In this document: piece after piece, positions 55,261 to 64,000 of the stretch | Layout: each line of letters starts with the position of its first letter | Position numbering within the stretch: position 1 is the stretch's first letter | Origin: Tolypocladium sp. Sup5 PDA-1 | Taxonomy: Eukaryota > Ascomycota > Sordariomycetes > Hypocreales > Ophiocordycipitaceae | Assembly: GCA_000750105.3 (NCBI GenBank) | Contig: JPHH03000002.1 | Span: 496,001 to 560,000, forward strand | Direction of reading: 5' to 3' | Length of the DNA: 64,000 nucleotides | Notes under the pieces: generated by a model | Told to the model about the DNA's origin: nothing | What the model saw: only the letters and a program-made list of their open reading frames with translations | The model's database searches: none | Position numbers and translations under genes: made by a program

Positions 55261-56580
55261 CTAAGCACTATCTTGACCATCCCACGTCTTTATCCGGTCA
55301 AACCTAGGCACCACGTGGCCTACGCGGTCTCCCGTGAAATTCTTCATATTCGGCAGTCCAGGGCTCGGCGACCTGGTGATACGAGAGATGAGGTAATGCG
55401 AGTCGTCGGCCAGAGCCTCCAGGGCAAACTTCATGCCCGTGCGCGGGCCTGTGAATCGGACGGCGACGATGCGAATCTTCTTGCGGTCTAGGCAGAGCAC
55501 AAACTCCCAGCTGCCGCCGCATTTCTCTAGCGCCTTTTGATTGAGCCGAAGAGGGCAGAAGTACACGTTTCCTTGCTTGGAAAGGTCCGGCGGTTGCGGA
55601 GCGTGAAGACAACATAGTGCGATACGTTCCAGGCAGGGGAAATCACGCCGCGACATCTCCCCGAAGAAAGAGTTCCAGTCGCCGTCACACAGACTAGAGT
55701 GGCCGATATGCAGTGAACGGAGGCTCCCTTGGAGTCGAATAATCACACTGATTAGAGCCGTGTACGGCACATGGTTCGAAGAACCAAGCCTGAGGTCAGC
55801 GATGGGGGGGAGAGTTGGTACCACAGCCAATCGCCGCCAAAAACGACCAGCATCTCCCCAAAATTCGAAACCCAAAAAGAGTCTCTTTAAACGCGGGGCT
55901 GCTGTTATGAGGTATAGCGCTAGCTCGATAACCTTGTCTCCTATAACCCATGAAATGTGGAGGTCCTGTAGAGACGGGAACATGTCCGAGTGGATAGCAA
56001 TCGAGGGCAGGTGTTCTGCAAGTCTGTATTCGGCCGCCCGCTCGAAGTTGATACGGAGGGTTTGAATAGGCCGCGAGTCGGTAGCCATAGCAGACAAGAC
56101 GAGGTAAATTACATTGGTTGGTTCAAGGCCCAAGGCGACCCCGTTGTCGTCGGGAAAGCGGCCGGCTTGATCGCAAACTTCAACTGTATTGCAGCTGATA
56201 AGTCGACGCAATATGTCTTGGAAGTTCCAGACCACCGCTACCGAGGAGAAGTCGCGAGGCGAAGGCGGCTGGGGCGGGTTCCAGTAGCCTTCATCCAGAG
56301 GTCTATACACGCGCGTGTACTTGTACTCATCTCCGCTAACTCGGACGATGCGCAGCGTGCAGATGGAATAGCGGAATATGTCGTGGCCAGCAATCGTCTC
56401 GAGCCTGCGCAGGCTCTTTTCTGAGAGATCCGTCTCCACTAGGCCAAGCCAGGCTCTGCCGAAAACAGCCGTCGTCTTCTCACGCAGAGACCGGCAGACG
56501 AGCCGCAAGGAAGAGAGATGCGGCCCGTCGAGGAAAGCCGAAATGTGCTCGACGAGCTCGGTACTCAAAGTGCCCAGCAT
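55261..56580 (-). CDS. F-box protein with leucine-rich C-terminal part
   Basis: A single exon of 439 aa. Residues 1-40 (MLGTLSTELVEHISAFLDGP, then LSSLRLVCRSLREKT) are an F-box, the SKP1-binding motif of SCF ubiquitin ligases. The rest has scattered LRR-like strands, such as LQDLHISWVIGDKVIELALY, LKRLFLGFEFW and LRSLHIGHSSLCDG. In fungal F-box proteins this part usually selects the substrate, which is unknown here. No stop or frameshift breaks the frame, so the gene looks intact. Such genes often expand in lineage-specific families. Confidence 0.85.
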   Translation of the reverse strand: MLGTLSTELVEHISAFLDGPHLSSLRLVCRSLREKTTAVFGRAWLGLVETDLSEKSLRRLETIAGHDIFRYSICTLRIVRVSGDEYKYTRVYRPLDEGYWNPPQPPSPRDFSSVAVVWNFQDILRRLISCNTVEVCDQAGRFPDDNGVALGLEPTNVIYLVLSAMATDSRPIQTLRINFERAAEYRLAEHLPSIAIHSDMFPSLQDLHISWVIGDKVIELALYLITAAPRLKRLFLGFEFWGDAGRFWRRLAVVPTLPPIADLRLGSSNHVPYTALISVIIRLQGSLRSLHIGHSSLCDGDWNSFFGEMSRRDFPCLERIALCCLHAPQPPDLSKQGNVYFCPLRLNQKALEKCGGSWEFVLCLDRKKIRIVAVRFTGPRTGMKFALEALADDSHYLISRITRSPSPGLPNMKNFTGDRVGHVVPRFDRIKTWDGQDSA

Positions 56581-57775
56581 ACTGACGAGTGGCGATGACA
56601 GGAAGCTAACTAGGTAGTCGATGAGCTTGTGAAGTTGTGATGGAAGGAAAGAAGGCGGTGCGCAAGGCAGTACGTAGGAGAGCCTCGCGTATTAATCCGT
56701 CGATTTTGGCCCCCAAAAGAGTGACTGCTTATAATTAATAGTCGAGCAGCGTGGTGCGCGAATGGGCCAACAACCATGTTTCATGCATGCATGAGACGTT
56801 GGATGCAAGAGTGAACGACTGGACCTTTCATTGGCCGCGGCAGCAAGCATCCGTTTCCAGTCATTGCTGCACGACTCCTTCATCCTACTCATGTTCACCC
56901 TGAGATGCAATACACTTCGGACCCTACTTCGTGCACGATCATACCTTGGAAATGCCCTTCTGGGCCCACACACTACAATTGATTGCCACTGATTTAACTG
57001 TGTCACCTCAACTATCTAACTGCTCCGCTCGCGGTAAGGCTAGTTATTGCCCGTTAATGCAGGTGCGGTTAGCGAATCTCTATATTTGAGCCAGCATCGT
57101 TGAAGCACGAAGTATTATTAGTATTATTATCCTACCCGCATTTTCGTTGTTCCAGATACATGGTTCGAACTCCCCTCGCAGACATCCAACCTAAGCGACA
57201 CCACCAGCACCGCTATTCCCAGCCTTCTTGCCTAGGCATCCCGTCCAATACTAGTCTCCAGCCCTTTGACTTGTAACGTGCGTCTCACTTCATGTCAGTT
57301 ATATTACTGAATGGGCAGAAAGCAGAAGCAAGGGAACTTGGAGGTCGGGGCCAGCTACCTAGGGAAGACCAGCCAGCGTTGCACAAGAGGCCTTCCCTAC
57401 CCGTATACGCCCTCGATTTGCGATAAAGAGAAACTACCTAAAATTCTTGGGCATAATTCCAAGGTAGCGGCAGAGGATCCGCCGTAGGGTGACCCCCGGA
57501 GCGTCTCCTCCGTTTTCGCCGTGTCGTCGCGTGACGCCTCCCGCGTGACGTCACTGACCCGGATCGCCATCAGTTGTACGAGTAGGTAACTTATGCGGTC
57601 GCGATGGCAGCAGGAACGCCACACTGGGCGTATAAAGCAAGGCGCTGATGGGCGTTGTGCCTTGTGATCGCTACGGACTACCTTGGAACTGACATAAATC
57701 ACGGCGCTTTCCGAGTACACAGTCTCAACTACCTACCTCAGAGTCTCCCACAACACACAGACCCAAACCACCACC
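56581..57775. other. Divergent promoter region, 1.2 kb
   Basis: Between the F-box gene (-) and the small hydrophobic protein gene (+). It contains a TATTATTAGTATTATTAT tract near 57113, a dispersed-motif copy (CTACGGACTACC) at 57671 and a TATA box at 57631. No gene. Confidence 0.5.
57631..57637 (+). promoter_or_regulatory. TATA box of the small hydrophobic protein gene
   Basis: TATAAAG lies 145 bp upstream of the ATG at 57776, in a GC-rich context. Confidence 0.5.
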
Positions 57776-58146
57776 ATGGCCATCACGACAGCAGTCTCCG
57801 ACCTCCTCAGGTCCTTTTACGAGCTCATCTCCTCCGTTCTAGGCGCCGCATACGCCGTCGTCAGCAGCATCGTAAACGCCGTCGTCGGCTTCGTCACGGG
57901 CATCTTTTCCCTGGCGGGCGACATCGTCACCGGCGCCGTCGACATTGTAGGCGGCGTGGGCAAGTTCATGCTGGGTATGTCGAGTGCGCATGCATGCTTC
58001 AAGTCGTGCAGTTCTGACGGGTTTTTTTCTTCTTCTTGTTTGCAGGACACGTCGTTGTGCTTGCGATCGGAGTCGCGGCGGCGTTTGCGTACGTGCGGTA
58101 TACGGCGCAGGGACAACGGGTTGTGGCGGGCAAGAAGACGAACTGA
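57776..58146 (+). CDS. Small hydrophobic protein, 99 aa
   Basis: Two exons, 57776-57974 and 58046-58146, join across a Gly codon and give 99 aa. The ATG sits in a strong CCACCATGG context. Residues 1-65 are a long, regular alternation of small hydrophobic residues with few charges (SSVLGAAYAVVSSIVNAVVG, then FVTGIFSLAGDIVTGAVDIV). A C-terminal transmembrane segment (VVVLAIGVAAAFAYV) and a short basic tail ending GKKTN follow. I recall similar small proteins across Pezizomycotina with no function attached. The layout suggests a membrane-embedded or amphipathic-helix protein, perhaps of ER or lipid droplets, but nothing in the sequence proves it. The good start context and TATA box argue that it is a real, well-expressed gene. 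Confidence 0.75.
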
Positions 58147-58367
58147 TTGGGTTGGGGAACTTGGGGCCATGTACGATGGACGGAACTCGGGAGACTGAGA
58201 TGTCAGTCTGGAATATGAGATGATAGCACCGCCTGTGGTTATCGTTTGATGATACACGCTCTCCGTAGTCAAGTTATTCTTTGCGTACCTCGTTGCCACA
58301 TGCATCATACGCTCGCTCATACCTTGCCCAAGGCCCCAAATATACATTTTGTTTCTGGCAGCCGTCC

Positions 58368-59129
58368 CTACTCGGCCTTCTTCCCCTTGGCCCTCTCCTT
58401 CTCATCCGTCCCGTGCACCCAGTCCAGCAGCCCAATGCCCCCAAAGTACACGTCGAACCGCTCATGATGGCGGTCGTGCTTCCGCGCCGCGCCGCCAAAG
58501 AAGTCGTAGCCGCTGTGCACCGTCGCCGTCTCGACCAGCTGCCAGGCCACAAACGCCCACATGGTCAGCACGTGCGTGTGCAGCGCCAGCGGCGGCAGCG
58601 CAATGGGCAGCGTGTTGGCGACGACGTGCTCGACCGGGTGCGCGTACTGCGACGCGAACGCCACGGGCGCCGTGAACTTGTGGTGCGTCTTGTGGATGCG
58701 CCTGTAGAAGAAGCGCACGTGGAACAGCCGGTGCGAGTAGTAGAAGAGCACCTCGCGCGCGGCGACGCACAGCGCAAAGTCGCGCGCGAACTCGGCGGCC
58801 GACGGCGGCGCGGCGTCGACGCGGATGGCCGGCGGGCGGCCCGTCGCGTACGAGGCGTAGGTGAGGCCGACGTGGATGGCCGTGACGAGCACCTGGTTGC
58901 GCACCGAGACGGCGACGGCGTGCCAGACGTCGGCGGCCGTGGGCTGCTTCGGCGCCGGCTGGATCTTGTGGCGCGCCGAAAAGGCCGGCGCGAGGGAGTC
59001 GAGCGAGACGAAGAAGAGGCAGGGAATCCACCAGAAGACGACCTGGACGACGAGGCTGCCGACGACGTCGATGGCGTAGGGGTTGTAGGTGGCCACGACC
59101 TGCTTCCAGAGGTTTGCCACGGCGTCCAT
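58368..59129 (-). CDS. Fatty acid hydroxylase superfamily (ERG3/ERG25-like di-iron) membrane protein
   Basis: A single exon of 253 aa. The His-box pattern of integral-membrane di-iron oxygenases is present: H133-x3-H137 (HRLFH), H146-x2-HH (HKTHH), H164 and H168 (HPVEH), H205 (HSGYD) and H218-x2-HH (HDRHH). Hydrophobic segments near 20-42, 75-92, 115-131 and 172-200 fit four membrane passes, so an ER location is expected. Known relatives oxidise sterols or long-chain lipids with O2 and NADPH-derived electrons. Its length is close to that of small C4-methyl-oxidase-like and sphingolipid hydroxylase-like members. It lacks the cytochrome b5 fusion of Scs7. The exact substrate cannot be told. It converges on the small hydrophobic protein gene with only 221 bp between them. 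Confidence 0.9.
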   Translation of the reverse strand: MDAVANLWKQVVATYNPYAIDVVGSLVVQVVFWWIPCLFFVSLDSLAPAFSARHKIQPAPKQPTAADVWHAVAVSVRNQVLVTAIHVGLTYASYATGRPPAIRVDAAPPSAAEFARDFALCVAAREVLFYYSHRLFHVRFFYRRIHKTHHKFTAPVAFASQYAHPVEHVVANTLPIALPPLALHTHVLTMWAFVAWQLVETATVHSGYDFFGGAARKHDRHHERFDVYFGGIGLLDWVHGTDEKERAKGKKAE

Positions 59130-59613
59130 GGTGCAGGCGGGGATGTAATAAGTGGCCGGACGAGTGATATCTAGGCTCCGGAGGAGTCAGACGTCGTTGG
59201 TATAAGACACTTTTAGCTTGCTTGCTGCAAGACACAAGCAACGAGGGACTGGCGCTGTCAGACAGCTTGGCGCGAATGACAGCGGCCGTATTGCAAAGTT
59301 ATAGTCTTCAGCGCGAGCGATCATATGCCTCGGCTCGTCCGCGTGGTGCGTCTCCACCTCCGGAGCGTCTCCGCCATGCATCCCCAGATTCCCCACAACC
59401 GGCTTACACGACGCCTGTCAATGTCGGGACGGACCCGACGGCGCTGCAGCATCAGGCGCTTTTTGCTTCTTTCTTACTTGAGAAGTTTATAACGAGTTAG
59501 CAACTATGCGCTCGAAGCTGTACAATCCATCAACCCGCTGGGCCGAGCCCCGCGCCCTTCGGCATCGCATGTGAAGGTCTAATCTCGGACGTCAGCCCAT
59601 CTAGCATCCGTCT
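59130..59613. other. Spacer, 0.5 kb
   Basis: Upstream region of the hydroxylase-like gene and 3' end of the carboxypeptidase gene. No coding region was seen. Confidence 0.5.
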
Positions 59614-61176
59614 CTACGCGCGCCACTCTCCCGCAATCCACCGCTCCAGGATCTGATAGCTCCCCTCCCTCACCCACTGCGGCAGCTCGTGCCCGGCCCC
59701 GTCCACCGTCACAAACACCAGCCGCCCGTCCGCCGTGCCCTTCCACTCGCCCGTCGCCGCGATCCCCTGCGGCATCGCGCGCCACGGCCGGCTGCGGTAG
59801 TCGGCCTGCCCGCTCCACCGCACCTCGTCGTACGCGAGCTTGTTGCCCGGCGTGTTGCAGATCCAGTCGTCGTTGCCGTTCATCACCAGCACCTTGACGT
59901 CGCCGACCCGGTTGGGCTCCCGGTACGCGTCCAGCACGTCGCCCACCTCGGCGAGCGTCGGCCGCCCGAAGGAGCCGCTCGCGAGGTACCGGTTCAGGAT
60001 CTTCTCGTTGGTGGCGGAGAAGCCAAAGTCCGGGGGCAGGCTGAGCGCGGAGAGGGTGCGCGGCTGGTTGAGGTAGGCCGTGATGTTGCCGTCCTGTGGG
60101 CCGTCGCAGTCTTTGTTGTTGCACTGGCGGTGGACTGGCGAGATGGTTAGTATTCGTCTCCATCTCTCCTCGGCAGCGGCTTTGCACTCACTGTAGTAGG
60201 GGTCCCCCTCGTAAAACCACTCCGTCTCGCCGCAGTAGTCCAGCGCAGAGCCACACTCCCACGGATCGCCGCTCGTGACGCAGCCTTGCCGCAGCTTCCA
60301 GCACTCGGGGTACTTGTCCCTCATAAAGTCGCACGCCGTCTGGTTCAGGATGCCCTTGCCGTTCTCGCTCACGCACAGCAGCTCGTACGCTCCGAGGTCG
60401 ATGGCCGGGATGTCGATCAGCGCGTTGACCAGGATGAGCGACGTGATGTTGCCGCGAAAGGCGCTCTTGGCCTCGTATCGCCGCGAGTCGAGGATGTGCT
60501 TGGTGTACGTCGGGAGGTAGTGCCCGCCGTACGACTCGCCCGCGATGTGGATGGGCAGGTGTGCCTTCTTGGGGAAGAGCTGCGAGAAGAAGACGTTGAG
60601 GAAGACCTGGAAGTCCTCGGCGCCGTCGAGATCCCCCTTGGGGAGAAACTCCTCGCTCGACACCGACGAGAAGCCGGTCCCGGCAGGCTGGTCGATGAAA
60701 AGGACGGAAGCCTTGTTGTTCCACGACCACTCGTTGGGCGTCGTCTCGTTCTCTCCGCTCGTGAGCCAGCAGGGCCCCATCTCGGTGAAGATGCCGTACA
60801 TGGACGAGGAGCCCGGCCCGCCGTTGAGCCAGATGATGATGGGGTCCTTCTCCGGGTCGTTGCGGCTCTCGAAGAACCAGTAGAAGAGCCGGTGCTCGTT
60901 GGTCACATCCACGGTGCCGGTCCACTGCTTCTCGCCGCGCGAGGCGCAGATGGCGTGGTTCTGCTCCAGGAACGTGTACTGGCCGGCCTTGAAGGGCATC
61001 GACCCGAGCTCCGTCGTGCTGCGGATGTAGAGCGACAGGTCCAGCTGCGACCGCTCGACCTGGATGGGCTTGTGGCTGGCCTTTGGGGTTCGGCTGCCGT
61101 GGCCGACCTTTGCCAGCTTCGCGGCCACGGCGCCGGCGAGGAGGCCCGCGGCGAGGACAGCCCGTGCGACGAGCAT
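59614..61176 (-). CDS. Secreted serine carboxypeptidase (S10 family)
   Basis: Exons 61176-60192 and 60134-59614 give 501 aa. Residues 1-19 (MLVARAVLAAGLLAGAVAA) are a signal peptide, which decides the start over an ATG 54 bp further upstream. The S10 catalytic triad is complete: S215 in GESYGGHY, D418 in GNDDWICNTPGNK and H477 in DGAGHELPQ. The WLNGGPGSSS oxyanion segment and the FIDQPAGTGFS motif are present. Such enzymes remove C-terminal residues in the vacuole or outside the cell. The 57-nt intron has a GTGAGT donor, an ACTAAC branch site and an acceptor at CGCCAG. It contains no stop and is a multiple of three, so the unspliced frame stays open. The residues it would add do not fit the family. 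Confidence 0.92.
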   Translation of the reverse strand: MLVARAVLAAGLLAGAVAAKLAKVGHGSRTPKASHKPIQVERSQLDLSLYIRSTTELGSMPFKAGQYTFLEQNHAICASRGEKQWTGTVDVTNEHRLFYWFFESRNDPEKDPIIIWLNGGPGSSSMYGIFTEMGPCWLTSGENETTPNEWSWNNKASVLFIDQPAGTGFSSVSSEEFLPKGDLDGAEDFQVFLNVFFSQLFPKKAHLPIHIAGESYGGHYLPTYTKHILDSRRYEAKSAFRGNITSLILVNALIDIPAIDLGAYELLCVSENGKGILNQTACDFMRDKYPECWKLRQGCVTSGDPWECGSALDYCGETEWFYEGDPYYSECKAAAEERWRRILTISPVHRQCNNKDCDGPQDGNITAYLNQPRTLSALSLPPDFGFSATNEKILNRYLASGSFGRPTLAEVGDVLDAYREPNRVGDVKVLVMNGNDDWICNTPGNKLAYDEVRWSGQADYRSRPWRAMPQGIAATGEWKGTADGRLVFVTVDGAGHELPQWVREGSYQILERWIAGEWRA

Positions 61177-62822
61177 GATGCGATCCGTGCAGTCGTAGTT
61201 CCCGTCCGCGGCAAAGTCGAGTCGGTGCACAGCTCACGGGCCGCGGGATGTGCTCAAACGTCTGTCTGCTCGTCGAGCCCTCGCCGTCATGGTGGCCGCG
61301 ACATCGTTTTTATACGCCCGGCCAGCACCAACAAGCCTCCCTGCGCGATGGCCGCTGCGCCAATGATATGTGACACCACGCATGATGATGGTGGATGCAG
61401 GCTCAGGTAGCACCGCATATCTGGCCAACAAAGTCCCTCCATCTAGCAGCCAACGGTCAGCCTCCAAACGGGTCACGGGCAGGTTTTGCCCAGCAAAGAA
61501 GGCTTCCATTTGTCTTCTCTAGACCCTAGGGACTCACGGATGACGAGCAGTAGCCTGTTGGTGGGCGGCGTCGTTGACTCGTTATTCACTGCCACGGCGG
61601 TTTGGCGTTGACTTACACCGCGAAGTTCCAACGGCAAAGGGTAGACCTTGCGGAGCACCGTGAACCAATGTCACATCTCTGTTCCTATCTGGCCATCGAT
61701 AAGGCGTACTTGGTGGCTTGACTGCCGGCGCAGTATACATGTATTTCCCTCTCTAGGCTGATCCCAAAAGGAAACATAATGCCTGTAACAAACCTTGCCG
61801 AGCGACATGTCTACATGGCATGCAGGTCCTCTCATGATCGCATCACGACCGCCCCGCCCAAGTGAATCCGAGGTGTCCGCTGATCAGGTGTCCACCGGGC
61901 CACGGGCCACGGGCCACGGGACTGTCTCATCGCAATGCCCGTATTGGGAATTTGGGACCGCTACGGACTACACTCCAAGCACCTCTGATAAGATCGCATC
62001 GGCGCTCGTTGGCAGTGGCTGACCAACAGGCTAGCCATGCGGGCGGCGCGTGGCCAACTGGTCTTGGCTCTGAGCATGGCAGTCGTACGTACGCGGACAG
62101 TGGCGAGGCCTCGTTAGGGCGTGCTGTGGCTGCACGTCAGAGCCGCTCGCTATCTTCCAGTATCTTGCTACATTGCCGACGCTTTTCCAGGCAGTTGACT
62201 CGCGTCCGGTTACACCAGCCACTGGGAGACCGTATCAAGTGTTCCCGGACGCCGCCTGACCATTGGCACAGCGCCGCGTCCGGGTCATCGACCAACACAC
62301 CTTCGTCATCCAGGGGATATGACCAGTCACGGAAGGTCCTTGCACCCATAGTACATCCCATACTTTGTATTGCGCCTGATCCTAAGGGAAGCAAGGAAAC
62401 CGGTGTGGTCGTTATATCGTTACCCAGTCGCACAGGACCCTCCTCCGTTTCCCACGCCCTGAGAGTCCGCTTGAAGTCACCAATATATCGGTCCGCCAGG
62501 CCAATATACGGTCCCGTCTATATGCTGGCTCTTCCACCAATATTAGTCCCAAAGATAAAGCCGTAGAATCCCGGCTGGCCGCGGCCTGATCCGACCTAGC
62601 ATGCCTGATGTTCTACCAGCGCCTCTTTTCCAAAAACAATACAATACTTCCGCTGTTTTGCCCCCTCGTGCGCACCTCATCCCTTTGTTGCCAATATATT
62701 GTTCAAAATTCTCAGGTCAAGGTGCTCAGCATTGCCCGGACAAGCCTGGGGGGTGGTCCTGTACAAGCCCGAGTTAGTCGCTTGGTCGGTAAAAAGCCAC
62801 ACAACTGTAACGGGGCGCACCT
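61177..62822. other. Intergenic spacer, 1.6 kb
   Basis: No gene was seen. It contains a short tandem of GCCACGG (three copies near 61899-61919) and a dispersed-motif copy (CTACGGACTACAC) at 61961. The right-hand 200 bp are likely the 3' UTR of the DUF8035 gene. Confidence 0.5.
61307..61313 (-). promoter_or_regulatory. TATA box of the carboxypeptidase gene
   Basis: The minus strand reads TATAAAA, about 131 bp upstream of the ATG at 61176. Confidence 0.5.
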
Positions 62823-64000
62823 TCATCGGTATTTCGGTACGCTGATGGACATCCTACCTTTCTTGTCCTTCTCAATCCGCGGCGGCTTAGGCCCAGCGAC
62901 CTGCCTCTCCACCTTTTCCTCGTAGACGACGAGCTGGCCGTCTGGCAGCCGCTCGGTGCGAATGACGTCGCGCTCGCCAATGTCGCCCCTGGGCCGGTGC
63001 GCCAGTTCGCGCTCGAGAGCACGGATCTCGGCTCGAATGTCGCGCCCAGAGCGGGAGCGCGATCGAGAGCGCTCGACTATGGGGCCGACAATAACGTCGT
63101 CATGGTGGTGATGGTGGTGGTGCGAGTCCCAGCTAGACGTCGTAGCAGTGCGAGCCGGCGACGATTCTCGAATGAACGTCCTGGTCGTATCGACCACCTC
63201 AACCGGAGTAGCGTCGACGATGACGGGCGCCGGAGGAGGAGGACGAGGGATAACAACCGGAGGTGGGGCGGTTGTTACGGGAGGCGGCGGGATCGGCACC
63301 GGCGCCGGCGGGATAAATATCTCCTCCCTGCGCTCTTCGAGAATGTTGCCAGCTAAGGAGCGGGCGGCAGCGACCTCTTGGTCGGCTGAATAACGAGGGT
63401 CAGATTCTGATGGCAACCACGGCTGGCAGGCGCGGACCTACCCTTGTTGTACTCTTCGCTGAGCTTGAGGAGCTCATCGATGTTATCTTGGCCCAGTGCT
63501 TTCTGCACGATGATTGTGTTTCCCTGCGACGGCGTGTGAGCAAGGGGGCTGCGAGATCGGTCAGGCTCGATACACGTACCTCCTCGACAAATGGATAGCT
63601 AAGATCGATCAGGGCGCGCTTGGACACCAGCCTCACGGGGATTTTGGTCTTTCCTTTCTTGGGATACTCGCTGTGGACGGTGGTGCCCCCGCCGCTGCTG
63701 GACGAATGACTTGTAGTCGTCGACGAGCGGGAGCTGCTCCGGTGGGTGTGCGTCCGCGTGGTGCGCGACTCCCGGCTGCGGTCTCGCCTCTCGCGGGACC
63801 GCACAACCTCTCGCTCGTGGACCCGCTCCGGGTAGGGCCGGTACTCCCCATCGCCGTCGGCAACGTCGATGTCGTCGTAGAAGCCGCGGTCGGGGTACCG
63901 CCTCGGCGGAGGCAGGGCCCGGGTCTTTGGCAGCGGGATGGGCGTGTACGGCGGCGCGCGGTAGTCGTCGCGGTAGATGTCCTCTCGGCGGGCGGGAGGG
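62823..64000 (-). CDS. DUF8035 protein, 5' part outside the window
   Basis: Three visible exons on the minus strand: 63580 up to the edge and beyond, 63523-63442 and 63385-62823. The frame is open to the edge, so the start is not in view. The visible N-terminal part is Tyr/Arg/Pro-rich, then Arg/Ser/Thr-rich. The conserved piece is EYPKKGKTKIPVRLVSKRAL with LSYPFVEEGNTIIVQKALGQ and DELLKLSEEYNK, read across two splice junctions; I recognise it as the fungal DUF8035 core. A Pro/Val-rich linker follows, then seven His residues in a row, an RSRSRSRSGR stretch, a charged helix (EIRALERELAH) and a basic end (KKGRMSISVPKYR). SR-like and helical parts suggest a nuclear or scaffold protein. Function unknown. 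Confidence 0.82.

Noticed and set aside
57125..57190. GGTTCGAACTCC, like a tRNA T-arm
   Set aside because: No matching acceptor, D-arm or anticodon arm can be folded upstream, so no tRNA is called.
60286..61410. A 374-codon plus-strand frame opposite the carboxypeptidase
   Set aside because: Antisense of the conserved S10 peptidase; Val/Arg/Glu/Leu composition typical of shadows.

Overview
The window is nuclear DNA from a filamentous ascomycete, most likely a GC-rich Sordariomycete and plausibly Hypocreales. The evidence is the short spliceosomal introns (about 40-100 nt, GT..AG, CTAAC/CTGAC-like branch sites), monocistronic genes on both strands, and fungal families: MGM101, TFB2, a CDR-type ABCG transporter, a LaeA-like methyltransferase, a WSC-domain wall protein and DUF8035. 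I could assign 21 protein genes, most of them by joining exons by eye. I saw no rRNA, no tRNA, no CRISPR array, no intact transposon and no secondary-metabolite synthase.

Layout. 0.3-7.1 kb: MGM101 (+), a REEP/YOP1-like ER-shaping protein (-), a Sulfotransfer_4-type protein (-) and a short zinc MetE-like methyltransferase (-). 7-34 kb is gene-poor: four genes are separated by 2-8 kb of apparently non-coding DNA. They are a WSC/Cys-repeat/His-Asp-repeat wall protein (+), a LaeA-like methyltransferase (+), a small protein with C2H2-like and Zn2Cys6-like motifs (+) and a conserved fungal protein with a disordered N-terminal half (+). 34-44 kb: a CMP/dCMP deaminase-like protein (-), a METTL21-type methyltransferase (+) and a full-size PDR transporter (+). 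45-64 kb is denser: a TANGO2/NRDE protein (+), a Ser/Gln-rich protein (+), TFIIH subunit TFB2 (-) divergent from an eight-exon hotdog thioesterase (+), a seven-TM protein (-), an F-box protein (-), a 99-aa hydrophobic protein (+), a fatty-acid-hydroxylase-fold protein (-), a serine carboxypeptidase (-) and a DUF8035 protein (-) cut by the right edge.

No pathway links all these genes. The housekeeping genes (MGM101, TFB2, TANGO2-like) sit in the denser parts, and the cell-surface, regulatory and efflux genes sit among the long spacers. The most unusual gene is the wall protein at 10.8-12.6 kb. It carries a WSC domain, five and a half 21-22-residue Cys repeats, about 180 residues made almost only of His, Asp and Lys, and a GPI-type tail, which together look like a surface metal-binding protein. 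The spacers also carry many copies of a short palindrome-prone motif, TACGGA(C/G)TAC and relatives.
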